From an uncultured Caulobacterales bacterium (lineage in GTDB: Bacteria; Pseudomonadota; Alphaproteobacteria; Caulobacterales; Caulobacteraceae): a stretch of DNA of 64,000 bases. Shown here piece by piece: positions 30,030-39,600 of the stretch; the stretch's first letter is position 1, and each line of letters opens with the position of its first letter. The notes beneath the pieces are model-generated. The model worked only from the letters and a program-made list of their open reading frames with translations, did no database searches and had not been told where the DNA came from. Both the position numbers and the translations under genes were made by a program. The DNA lies in assembly GCA_903858685.1 (NCBI GenBank), contig CAIOJR010000166.1:1-64000 (forward strand), written 5' to 3'.

Positions 30030-31423
30030 CTCAATTGGCCTCCAGCCGCCCCGGCGCTGCGACGGGACAGCCCATAGACGGCGCAACCTGACAGCAAAAG
30101 GACAGACGAGGCGAACACCAATTTGAACGCCTCGCCCAACTGGTTCGCCGCATCCGGGCTTGGCGTCAGCGTGCAGGCCACCGCCGTCGCCGTAGCGACC
30201 ATGCCGACGCCGCCTATGGCCAGGGCGCCGCGCCGGCCGCCCGGACTGCGCCAGCCCTCCGCGCCCACAGGTCTGGCCTGAACCGCCAGAAAGACAGCGA
30301 ACAGGAACAGAAACGGCAGGGTGTAGGACAGGACGCTCATCGCCACCAGAAAATCATAGGCGCCCTTGAGCGTATCGCCCGCGCGGGACAGATAGATGAA
30401 CAGGGCCACGATCGCCATCTGGGTCAGGATCGAGGTTGTGGGCGCGCCGGTCCTTGGATCACGTCGCCCGAAGGCCCTGGGCAGATAGGCGTCCAGTCCC
30501 GCCGCAAACGGCAATCGGGCCGCCACCCCAAACCAGGCGCTATAGGAGCCCAGGGTCCCCAGAAAGGCGGCGATCAGGACGATTGGCGCCAGCCAGCCCA
30601 GTCCCAGCTGTCCCAGGCCCAGAATGATGGCGTCGGGCAGGCCTGCCAGCCGTGTCGCCGCACCCGGCGACAAAATGGCCAGCATCCCCGCCGTTCCCAT
30701 CACATAGCCGATGATCTGGAACACGGCGACCAGAGCCAGCACGGCCAGTATGGTCTTCATCCCGCCCACGACATCGTTGCGCAGAAAGGCCAGAGCTTCG
30801 CTGCCGCCGACGCCGAACACCATGGTCGCCCACAGGATCGCGCTGCTGGCGTCCGGCTTGAGCAGATAGCTGGCGTGGACGAAGTCGGTCGCAGAACCTC
30901 TGGTCGCCGCCACCACCGCCCCCGCCACAATCAACACCGCCAGCAATAGCAGGTTGGAAAAGCCGCCAATATTGGACAGCCATTTGCCGCTGCCCAGCCC
31001 CAGAAGGTGCAGGCCGCCGACCGCCGTCGACAGGGCCAGAGCCACGATGATGAACAGGGTCGGCTGGTCCAGCATCGGCTTGGCCGCCGGCCCGATGATC
31101 GAGGCGGCCAGCTGCAGCATGAACACCAGCATGGCCGAGAAGAAGGGCAGATTGCAGGTCCAGTAGAGCCAGCCGCACAAAAACCCCCAGAAGGGTCCAA
31201 ACACCTCCCGCGTCCAGGCATAGACCCCGCCCTCGCCCGTGAACCGGGTCGTCAACTCGCCGGTGGCCACGATCAGGGGCAGGGAAAAACACACCACCGA
31301 CACCGCCCAGAAAGGCAGGGAGGCGGGCCCCGACGCCGCGGCGACAGATATCCAGCGGATCGAAAGCGCCATGGACGCCGCATAGAAAAAGAGGTCGGAG
31401 AATTTCAGCGTCCTGGTTCCCAT
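30026..31423 (-). CDS. APC-family amino acid/amine permease
   Basis: A 465-residue inner-membrane transporter with about twelve hydrophobic helices. It starts with the APC pattern LKFSDLFFYAAS; the consensus motif GEGGVYAWTREVFGPFWGF follows around residue 75, then WLYWTCNLPFF. ATG 31423 is preceded by GGGAGG; the open frame continues to 31516 without family similarity. The coupling with the Rieske oxygenase points to uptake of an amino acid, amine or betaine-like substrate that the oxygenase then attacks (inference). The 186-nt gap to the divergent gene at 31610 should hold promoters for both. Confidence 0.83.
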   Translation of the reverse strand: MGTRTLKFSDLFFYAASMALSIRWISVAAASGPASLPFWAVSVVCFSLPLIVATGELTTRFTGEGGVYAWTREVFGPFWGFLCGWLYWTCNLPFFSAMLVFMLQLAASIIGPAAKPMLDQPTLFIIVALALSTAVGGLHLLGLGSGKWLSNIGGFSNLLLLAVLIVAGAVVAATRGSATDFVHASYLLKPDASSAILWATMVFGVGGSEALAFLRNDVVGGMKTILAVLALVAVFQIIGYVMGTAGMLAILSPGAATRLAGLPDAIILGLGQLGLGWLAPIVLIAAFLGTLGSYSAWFGVAARLPFAAGLDAYLPRAFGRRDPRTGAPTTSILTQMAIVALFIYLSRAGDTLKGAYDFLVAMSVLSYTLPFLFLFAVFLAVQARPVGAEGWRSPGGRRGALAIGGVGMVATATAVACTLTPSPDAANQLGEAFKLVFASSVLLLSGCAVYGLSRRSAGAAGGQLR

Positions 31424-31609
31424 TGCGCTGAACGCCTCCCATGGCCTGATCTGCGAAAAGTTTCGGCGGCGCGTCTTTCGCAGCGCGCTTCCCATGGGCC
31501 CATTGATCTTCGCCAAGCAGGCGCGGTCAAGCCAGCCCTTGCTCTTCGACGCCGAATTCGCGAGGGACAGGGGCGCGCGCCGTCGCCTGGCTCAGAGAAT
31601 CCCCATCCC

Positions 31610-33148
31610 GTGACCTCGAACCTTCGCAATCTGATCAGGGCGAGCCTGCGTATCGCAGCCGGAGCGGCGATGTTGCTGGCGGTGGTGGCGGTGAATGGGC
31701 GCCCGGTCGTGTTCGCCGACACCAATATCTATTACTGGATGGGCCAGTTGGAGATGCGTCCGGTGCGCTACGCCCTGGCGCCCCTGATCGGCGGTCCGAC
31801 CTCGCAGGCCAGCGACCCGGACGCCGCTGACGAATCGCCAGCCGAGATGCAGATGCGCCGGACTGAAATGGCCGCTCGCTCGCCCTGGTTCGGGCTGTTG
31901 CTGTATGGCGTGGAGTCCTTGGGCGGGCTTTGGCTGCTGGCCGGACTTCAGGCCGCAGCGGCCAGCTTCGCCATCCACGCCCTGTGGCGGGCCGCAGCGC
32001 CCAAGGCGGGCGCGTGGACGTGGCTGGGCCTGATGGCGGGCCTGAGCGTGACCTCCACCCTGCCCTTCTTCGCCGGCTTCGCCATGCCCGATCTGTGGGC
32101 GGGCGCAGGGCTTTGCGCCCTGGCCGTGCTGGCCCTCTATCCGGATCGCCTGAGACCCGCGACCCGCGCCGGCCTGTTCCTGCTGGTCTTCGCCGCCATG
32201 GCCTTTCACAAGACCAATGGCGCCGTCGCGGCTGGCGCCCTGTGCGCCCTGGCGATCCTGAACCTGGCCATGCGCCGCCCCTTGAAACGCTTGGCCCTGG
32301 CGGCCCTGATGCTGCTGGGCGCCATGGTCGTGTCCGTGCTGCTCGACGCCGCCTATGCGGGAGCGATCCGCTCGGCGACCGGAGAAACATTGCGCGCCCC
32401 CCCCTTTCTGGCGGCGCGCCTTCTGGCCGACGGTCCGGGCCGGACCTATCTGAGAGCCGCTTGCGCCCGTGGAGAGCCATGGGAGCTGTGCCGCTATGCG
32501 CAGCGTCCCCTCGATGATTCTCAGGACATCCTGTGGTCCGGCGATCCGAAGAAGGGCGTGTTCGGGGTGGCGACCGCCGCCCAGCGCATCCGCATCGACG
32601 AGCAGCAGACCCGTTTCGTCCTCAGCGTCGTGCGCGCCTACCCCCTGCAGGCGGCTGAAGCGGCGCTGCGCAATGGCGTGACGGAGCTTGGACTGGTCTA
32701 TCTGGACGACCCGGTGCGAGATCCGCATTTCTACCTGACAGACCCGGACTGGCGCGACACCTTCATCGCCGACATGGTTCACCGAATGAGCGATTGCGGC
32801 GACCATGAGACCGGTTGCAAGCCGCGTTTCGACCGTGCGCAGTCCATGGTCTGGCACAGCGCCTTCTTCGCAATGGCCGCCCTGTTCAGTCTGATGCGTC
32901 TCTGCGCCCGCGATATCCGCACCGCGCTCGCCCGCCGCGACGAACAGACGACGCGGCTCGTGCTGCTGGCCGGGTTTATGATCTGTGCGACCGTGATCAA
33001 CGCCGCCGTGACCGGCGCACTGTCGGGCACATTTGCGCGGTATCAGGCCCGCATTTCGTGGCTCATCCCCATGCTGGCGCTCATCATGAGCGCGGTGTTT
33101 GGCGCGAGGCAGGCGAAAAGGTTTGGCCGCACGGGCGCAGACGTCTAA
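31610..33148 (+). CDS. Multi-pass membrane protein, GT-C-like, paralogue 1
   Basis: A 512-residue integral membrane protein of a family I cannot name, paralogous to 34985-36529. Blocks shared with the paralogue: NGRPVVFADTNIYY (from residue 29), AARSPWFGLLLYG, STLPFFAGFAMPD (from 149), PPFLAARLLADGPGR, LCRYAQRPLD, DPVRDPHFY, and SGTFARYQARISWLIP near the C-terminus. Two cysteine pairs are conserved at identical spacing (C-x8-C before RY; C-x6-C in SDCGDHETGCKPRF), suggesting periplasmic disulfides. An acidic residue in the first loop and about ten helices recall GT-C polyprenyl-linked sugar transferases, but no established motif proves it. GTG 31610 is inferred from the first helix; the RBS is weak. 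Confidence 0.7.
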   Translation: MTSNLRNLIRASLRIAAGAAMLLAVVAVNGRPVVFADTNIYYWMGQLEMRPVRYALAPLIGGPTSQASDPDAADESPAEMQMRRTEMAARSPWFGLLLYGVESLGGLWLLAGLQAAAASFAIHALWRAAAPKAGAWTWLGLMAGLSVTSTLPFFAGFAMPDLWAGAGLCALAVLALYPDRLRPATRAGLFLLVFAAMAFHKTNGAVAAGALCALAILNLAMRRPLKRLALAALMLLGAMVVSVLLDAAYAGAIRSATGETLRAPPFLAARLLADGPGRTYLRAACARGEPWELCRYAQRPLDDSQDILWSGDPKKGVFGVATAAQRIRIDEQQTRFVLSVVRAYPLQAAEAALRNGVTELGLVYLDDPVRDPHFYLTDPDWRDTFIADMVHRMSDCGDHETGCKPRFDRAQSMVWHSAFFAMAALFSLMRLCARDIRTALARRDEQTTRLVLLAGFMICATVINAAVTGALSGTFARYQARISWLIPMLALIMSAVFGARQAKRFGRTGADV

Positions 33149-33174
33149 GCAAGCCGTCCGCGCAAGGAATGCCC

Positions 33175-33639
33175 ATGTCGATTGAAGACCTTATGGAGCT
33201 GGTGATTTCTCACCTGCCCAAACCGCTGCAAAGACTGGCGCGCCTGATTGATCCCGCCTTTATCCGGTTCGGCTTTGTCGGCGGCACGGGATTTATCGTG
33301 GACTGGATCGGTCTCAGCCTTCTGGTCCGGTTTGCACACTGGACGCCCTATAACGCCCGCTACCTGTCCTTTACCGTGGCCGTCGCCGCCACCTGGCTGT
33401 TGAACCGGACATGGACCTTCAAGCGCGCAAGCTCCAAGCCGACCCTGAAAGAGGTCGGCAGCTATGTCGCGGTGCAGCTGACCGGCGGCGTGGCCAATAT
33501 CGGCGCCTATGCCCTGGCCCTGCATTTTGCGCCCGGGCTCAAGACCCTGCTGGTCGTGCCGCTCATCATCGGTTCCGCCATCGGCCTTTGCCTGACCTTC
33601 GCCGGATCGAAATATTGGGCCTTCAAGCGCGTCGCCTAG
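33175..33639 (+). CDS. GtrA-family membrane protein (lipid-linked sugar flippase)
   Basis: A 154-residue protein with four membrane helices and the GtrA pattern: FIRFGFVGGTGFIVDWIGL, RYLSFTVAVAATWLLNRTWTF, QLTGGVANIGAYAL, and GSAIGLCLTFAGSKYWAF. GtrA proteins are thought to flip undecaprenyl-phosphate-linked sugars across the inner membrane for periplasmic transferases. ATG 33175 has AAGGA 6 nt upstream; the in-frame ATG at 33169 overlaps the RBS. It lies 26 nt after paralogue 1 and 121 nt before the GT2, all on the plus strand, which supports a shared pathway. Confidence 0.88.
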   Translation: MSIEDLMELVISHLPKPLQRLARLIDPAFIRFGFVGGTGFIVDWIGLSLLVRFAHWTPYNARYLSFTVAVAATWLLNRTWTFKRASSKPTLKEVGSYVAVQLTGGVANIGAYALALHFAPGLKTLLVVPLIIGSAIGLCLTFAGSKYWAFKRVA

Positions 33640-33760
33640 TCCCAGACTTACAAATATTTCAGTTAGGCAATTCGCCGCTGACACCCATAACGAAATTGTG
33701 ATAGTGCGCTGCAACAGATTGCACCGCCCGCCATCCGCCCCTCATTCACGGATTTTCAAC

Positions 33761-34969
33761 ATGGCCGTTGTCGCCCTGAAGCCGCATGAAGTCACCAGCA
33801 CGCTGCACGTCATCGAGCCGACGAGCCTGGAACTCACCATCCTGATGCCCTGCCTGAACGAGGCGGAAACCATCGAGATCGTGGTGAACAAGGCCATGAC
33901 CTGGCTGAAGGCGTCCGGCCTGTCTGGCGAGGTGCTGATCGCCGACAATGGCAGCCGCGACGGCTCGCAGGCCATGGCCGAGGCGCTGGGCGCCCGCGTG
34001 GTGGCCGTGCCGGAAAAGGGTTATGGCGCAGCCCTGATGGGCGGCATCCGCGCCGCCCGCGGCAAGTATGTCATCATGGGCGATGCTGACGACAGCTACG
34101 ACTTCTCCAAGCTCGACGCCTTTGTGGAGCGCCTGCAGGACGGCGCCGATCTGGTCATGGGCAACCGCTTCAAGGGCGGGATCGAAAAAGGCGCCATGCC
34201 TCCGCTGCATTACTGGCTGGGCAATCCCGTCCTGTCCTTCCTCGGCCGCCTGCTCTATTCCATTCCTGTGGGCGACTTCCACTGCGGACTGCGCGGCTTC
34301 GACCGCGACGCCATCCTGGCCCTGGGCCTGAAGAGCCCGGGCATGGAGTTCGCCAGCGAAATGGTGGTGAAGGCTTCTCTGGCCAAGCTGCCCATGGCCG
34401 AAGTGCCCACCACGCTGAAGCCCGACGGCCGCAGCCGGGCGCCGCACCTGAAGACCTGGCGCGATGGCTGGCGCCACCTGAAGTTCCTGCTGCTGCACAG
34501 CCCGAAATGGATGTTCATCTATCCGGGTCTGGCCCTGATGGCGGCGGGTCTGTTCGGCTCCATCCTGCTGGCGCCCGGCGCCGTGGCGATCACGCCGACC
34601 GTCGAACTCGACATCCATTCGCTGGTCGTGGCCTGCTTCGCCGTGCTGATCGGCACGCAGCTTGTCATGTTCGGCGCCCTCGCCCGTCGCTACGCCATGC
34701 TCGAAGGCGTTCTGCCCAATCCGTCCAGCTTCAAGAAGATCCTGCTGGGCATGGAGCTGGAGCCGATCCTGCGCGTTGCGGGCGTCATCTTCGCCGCGGG
34801 CGCCATTGGCGCTGTCTGGGCAGTGTCGACCTGGGCCGCCAACGGCTTTGGCCCGATTGTCTACAACAACGTGATGCGCGGCCTCGTGATCTCGTTGACG
34901 GCGATCACCGTTGCAGTGCAGATCGGGGCTGCAGGCGTTCTGGCCTCCATGCTGAACATCCGTCGCTGA
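33761..34969 (+). CDS. GtrB/DPM1-like glycosyltransferase family 2
   Basis: A 402-residue enzyme that would transfer a sugar from a nucleotide donor to a polyprenyl phosphate at the inner face of the membrane. The GT-A domain shows ILMPCLNEAETIEIVV (from residue 27), DNGSRDGSQAM, the metal-binding DADDSYDF (from 108) and GLRGFDRDA. The C-terminal 130 residues carry four hydrophobic helices, as in GtrB. ATG 33761 begins MAVVALKPHEV; the frame from 33698 is not conserved. The 121-nt leader has lower GC than its surroundings and could hold an internal promoter. The donor sugar is unknown. Confidence 0.86.
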   Translation: MAVVALKPHEVTSTLHVIEPTSLELTILMPCLNEAETIEIVVNKAMTWLKASGLSGEVLIADNGSRDGSQAMAEALGARVVAVPEKGYGAALMGGIRAARGKYVIMGDADDSYDFSKLDAFVERLQDGADLVMGNRFKGGIEKGAMPPLHYWLGNPVLSFLGRLLYSIPVGDFHCGLRGFDRDAILALGLKSPGMEFASEMVVKASLAKLPMAEVPTTLKPDGRSRAPHLKTWRDGWRHLKFLLLHSPKWMFIYPGLALMAAGLFGSILLAPGAVAITPTVELDIHSLVVACFAVLIGTQLVMFGALARRYAMLEGVLPNPSSFKKILLGMELEPILRVAGVIFAAGAIGAVWAVSTWAANGFGPIVYNNVMRGLVISLTAITVAVQIGAAGVLASMLNIRR

Positions 34970-34984
34970 CGAGGTCATCCATTC

Positions 34985-36529
34985 ATGCACAGGCTTCTGA
35001 GGCGATCTTGGGTACAGGTCGTAATTGGAACCCTGTTGCTGATGGCGGTCATTCTGGTGAACGGCCGCCCTTCGGTCTTCACCGATACTGACGACTATTA
35101 CGCACAGGGGCGCGGCGCCGCTCACGCGGTCAAGCCGCTGGTTCAGCCGCTCGTCCACGCCCTCTTTCATCCCAAGAGCGCGCCGGACGACGACCGGACC
35201 TATCTGCAGGCGGAGGCCGACGAGGACCACACCTCCATGGCCGCCCGCTCGCCCTATTACGGCGTGTTCCTCTATGCGAGCTACAAGGCGGGCAGCCTGT
35301 GGATGCTGGCCCTGATCCAGTCGGCGATCGCCGCCTGGACCGTCTACACCGTCATTCTGGGCGTTGTCCGAGACCTGAAGGTCTGGACCTATCCGGCCAT
35401 CATGCTGGGGCTGAGCCTCTTGTCCACGCTGCCCTTCTTCACCGGCTTCGCCATGCCTGACGTGTTCGCCTCATTGGGCGCGCTGGCGACCATCGGACTG
35501 GCGGTCGGCTGGACGCGCTATGGCTGGCTTCAGCGCGTCGGTCTGTTCGGCGTGATCACCATGTCCTTGTGGTTCCACACGTCGCATGTCCTGCTCGAAC
35601 TGATCCTGGTCGTGTCGCTCTGCGCCGTGCTCTGGTGGTTCCATGCGGACACCAAGCGCATGGCCTTGACGGCCGGCGTCCTGATCGCCGTTGTAGCGTC
35701 CGCCTTCGCCTCGGACCGCGCCTATCATGACCTGGTGAAGTTCCGCACAGGCGAGGACCTGCACCGACCGCCATTCCTGATGGCGCGCGTTCTGGCGGAC
35801 GGACCGGGCAGGCTCTATCTGCGCGACGCCTGCGCCAAGGCCACGCCCTATGTTCTGTGCCGCTACAAGCGCAACCCGCTGGACAATTCCGACGAGATCC
35901 TGTGGGCCGACGACCCGGCGCGCGGAATATTCAACGCCTCCAAGATCCCTGTGCGCATCGCATTGGAACGTGAGGAAAAGGCGTTCGTCATCGGGACCTT
36001 GACCCATTATCCGGTGTCGCAGCTCGCAGCCTCCCTGTCGAACTGGTGGGAACAGCTCAGCCTGATCGACCTGGCCGAGCCCCTGCGCGATCCGACCTAT
36101 TATTTCGCCAATATCTATTGGAAGGACACCAGCCTGCCGGGCCTGATCCCGGGAGGACTGAAATGTGTGAAAACGCCGAAACTGTGCCGCCCCAACCTGA
36201 ACATGGATGCGCTGGAATGGGTGCACGGCCTGACCATTCTGGCGTCCAGCCTCTTCCTTTTGTGGCGCTTTACGCGCCGCGACCTGATCGAGGCGCTGGC
36301 CGGACGCGAAGCGCTCAGCGTCGGTTCACGGCAATCCATCGTGGCCATGGCGGCGCTGGTGGTGGTGGCGGTGATCATGAATGCGGGCGTGACCGGCATA
36401 TTGTCCGGCCCCTTCTCCCGCTATCACGCACGTATGGTCTGGCTGATCCCGGCATTGGCGTTTACGGTTCTGGCGAGTCACGGGCTGGGCTTCAACATCT
36501 TCAAAAAGACGGACGATCCGACGCCATAG
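34985..36529 (+). CDS. Multi-pass membrane protein, GT-C-like, paralogue 2
   Basis: A 514-residue integral membrane protein 15 nt after the GT2, clearly homologous to 31610-33148 along its whole length. Shared blocks: NGRPSVFTDTDDYY (from residue 26), AARSPYYGVFLY, STLPFFTGFAMPD (from 147), PPFLMARVLADGPGR, LCRYKRNPLD, EPLRDPTYY and SGPFSRYHARMVWLIP. The C-x8-C and C-x6-C cysteine pairs are kept (ACAKATPYVLCRY; KCVKTPKLCRP). A GAGG lies 9 nt before ATG 34985. By gene order (GtrA, GtrB-like GT2, this protein) it occupies the place of the specific transferase in gtr serotype-conversion operons. That role is inferred, since the sequence matches no Gtr transferase I know. Confidence 0.72.
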   Translation: MHRLLRRSWVQVVIGTLLLMAVILVNGRPSVFTDTDDYYAQGRGAAHAVKPLVQPLVHALFHPKSAPDDDRTYLQAEADEDHTSMAARSPYYGVFLYASYKAGSLWMLALIQSAIAAWTVYTVILGVVRDLKVWTYPAIMLGLSLLSTLPFFTGFAMPDVFASLGALATIGLAVGWTRYGWLQRVGLFGVITMSLWFHTSHVLLELILVVSLCAVLWWFHADTKRMALTAGVLIAVVASAFASDRAYHDLVKFRTGEDLHRPPFLMARVLADGPGRLYLRDACAKATPYVLCRYKRNPLDNSDEILWADDPARGIFNASKIPVRIALEREEKAFVIGTLTHYPVSQLAASLSNWWEQLSLIDLAEPLRDPTYYFANIYWKDTSLPGLIPGGLKCVKTPKLCRPNLNMDALEWVHGLTILASSLFLLWRFTRRDLIEALAGREALSVGSRQSIVAMAALVVVAVIMNAGVTGILSGPFSRYHARMVWLIPALAFTVLASHGLGFNIFKKTDDPTP

Positions 36530-36605
36530 AGGCGGACGGATAAACTCACACGATTGCAAGACGCGTTACATCAAAACGTAGTTCAGGGACGATAAGTCGG
36601 GCGGC

Positions 36606-39600
36606 ATGCCAGGATACGTGTTTCACGACCCAAGCGGCCGCCGGGCCCGTAATGTCCGCCTGCTCAGCGGGGTTGCGGTGGCGTTGGTCTTCGCCATTTT
36701 CGCCGCCTTCGCCGCCAGTCTGGCCTTTGCGCCCCATGTGCCCGAAGTGCGCTTTCGCGACCCGCACACGCTCAAGGCGCTGAACGTCAAGATCCCGCAC
36801 GGCCCCACGCCCTGGACCCGCCTGCCCCGCCCGCCCAAATCGCGCGGCTCAGGCCAGCGCCCCCTGTCGGTCGGCTTCTATGTCAGCTGGGACGAGCAGT
36901 CGGCCCAGGCCCTGCACGACCACATGGCAGAGCTGGACGTGATCGCGCCGCAATGGATTCTGGTCGATACGCCAGACGGGCAGGTCAATGTCACCGCCGA
37001 CCCGCGCGCCGACGACATGCTGCGGCGCGCCAAGAAGCGCCCCGCCGTCATGCCCGTGGTTCACAACGCCAGCGATGGAACCTGGAACTCAAAGCCCATT
37101 GAGCAGCTGTTGCGCAATCCCAAGGCGCGCGCCGCCCTGATCCACAACCTGATCACTCTGGCTGAGCAGCGCGGCTATTCGGGCTATGTGTTCGACTTCG
37201 AGAACCTGTCGCCCGAGGCGCTGGCCCTCTACCCGGCCTTTATCTCCGACGTGAATACCGCCTTTAACCCCAGCGGTCGTGAAATCTGGGTGACCGTGCC
37301 CGTGGACGATACGGACTGGCCGCTCAAGGCGCTGCAAAACGCCTCCGACGCCATCATGCCCATGATGTATGACGAGCACTGGCAATCCGCCACGCCGGGG
37401 CCGGCCGCCTCCCAGGCCTGGTTCCAGGCCAAGCTGTCGGAATATCTGCGCGGCCTTGATCCCAACAAGATCATCCTGGCCCTGGGCTCATACGGATATG
37501 ACTGGACCAGGGGCGCAAATCTGGCCCAGGCCATCACCTTCCACGAGGCGATGCAGGCGGCCCATGACGCCTCGGTGCCGGTCACCTTCGACCGCACCGC
37601 GCTCAATCCCATGTTCCGTTACGCCGATGACAAGGGCAAGGCTCACGAGGTCTGGTTCCTCGACGCCGCCACCATGTACAACCAGATCCATGTCGCCGAC
37701 GCCTGGCGTCTGCGCGGATACGCGGTCTGGCGCATGGGCTCCGAGGATCCCGGCGTCTGGTCCCTGCTGGGTCGCAGCTACGACACGGCCAACATCAACA
37801 ACCTGCCCGAAATGCCCGCAAGTCAGGACATTGACTTCAATGGCTTCGGAGAGGTGATGAATGTGTCCGAAAAACCGGCGCCGGGGCGTCGTCGACTGAC
37901 GCTGGACAAGCCGACCGGCCTGGTCACCAACGAGATTGTCGATATCTATCCCTCCGCCTGGGTGGTGCAGCGTCTGGGGCAGAGCCCCGGCAAGGTCGCC
38001 CTGACATTTGACGACGGACCGGACCCGCGCTGGACCTCGAAAATTCTCGACATTCTGAAGGAGAAGCAGGTCAAGGCCACCTTCTTCGTCATCGGGCGAA
38101 ACATGGAGGACTATCCCGAACTGGTCGCGCGCGAGGTGAGCGAGGGCCACATTGTCGGTAGCCACAGCTTCACCCATCCCAATATAGCCGAAGAGCCGCC
38201 CAGCGCCGTACCGCTGGAGTTCAATCTGACGCAGCGACTGTTTCAGGTCGTCACGGGCAAGACCCTGCGCTTTTTCCGCCCGCCCTATCTGGGCGACGCC
38301 TCGCCCTCGACGGCGGCGGAACTGGCGCCGCTGCTGATCGCTGAAAAGCTCGGCTATGTGACGGTGGGCCTGAGGATCGACCCGGACGACTGGAACCGGC
38401 CCGACGCCGATCTGATCGTCAGCCGCACCCTGGCGCGACTTCAGGACGACAATCCGGAGACGGGTGGACAGGTAGTTCTGCTGCACGATTCCGGCGGCAA
38501 TCGCAGCCGCACCATCGCCGCCCTGCCCAAGCTGATCGACGCGCTGCGCGCTCATGGCTATCAGATCGTCACGGTCGCGGACCTGATCGGCATGCCTGCG
38601 GCCCAGGCCATGCCGCCCGCCACCCGCGACCCCTTCCAGTTGACGCTTGATCGCACCGTGTTCAGCACCGTGCGCGGCTTTGACAAGTTCATCGCGGCGC
38701 TGTTCCTTTCAGCCATTCTGATCGGCCTTGCGCGCCTGATCTTCCTGGCCGTGCTGGCGCTCTATCACCGCGCTGTCATCGACCGGCGCACGCCGGAGGA
38801 GATCCCGCCCGGGACGGGTCCCTTCGTCACCGTGCTGATCCCCTGTTATAATGAAGAGGCGGTGATCGTCTCCTCGATCCGCCAGGTTCTGGACTCCCAC
38901 TGGACCAACATGGAAGTCCTCGTCATAGACGACGGCTCCAAGGACAACACCTCAGCCGAGGTTCAGAAGGCCTATAGCGATCATCCCATGGTGCGGTTGC
39001 TGCGGTTCGAGAACGGCGGCAAGGCCATGGCGCTCAATCGCGGTCTGGCCCTGGCCAAGGGCGATATTGTCGTGGCGCTCGACGCTGACACCCTGTTCGC
39101 CAAGTCGACGATCGGACGGCTGGCCCGCTGGTTCCGCGACCCGCGCGTGGGGGCCGTGGCGGGCAACGCCCTGGTCGGCAATCAGGTCAACACGGTCACG
39201 CGCTGGCAGGCGCTGGAATATGTCTCCGCCCAGAATCTGGAGCGTCGCGCCCTGGCGGCGCTGGGGACGGTGACCGTTGTGCCCGGCGCGGTCGGCGCCT
39301 GGCGGCGTCAGACCCTGGAAGCCCTTGGCGGCTTTCCCCATGACACGCTGGCGGAGGATCAGGACCTGACGCTCGCCGCCCAGTCGGCCGGCTGGGTGGT
39401 CGAGTTCGACCCCGAGGCTGTGGCCTTTACCGAGGCGCCCGAAACGGTGGCGGGACTTCTGAAACAGCGCTTCCGCTGGTCGTTCGGCACGCTGCAATGC
39501 GTATGGAAACACCGCAAGGACCTGTTCAATCCCAGGCGCCCCGCTCTGGGCTTTCTGGCCCTGCCGCAGATCTGGCTGTTCCAGATCTTCCTGACCACCG

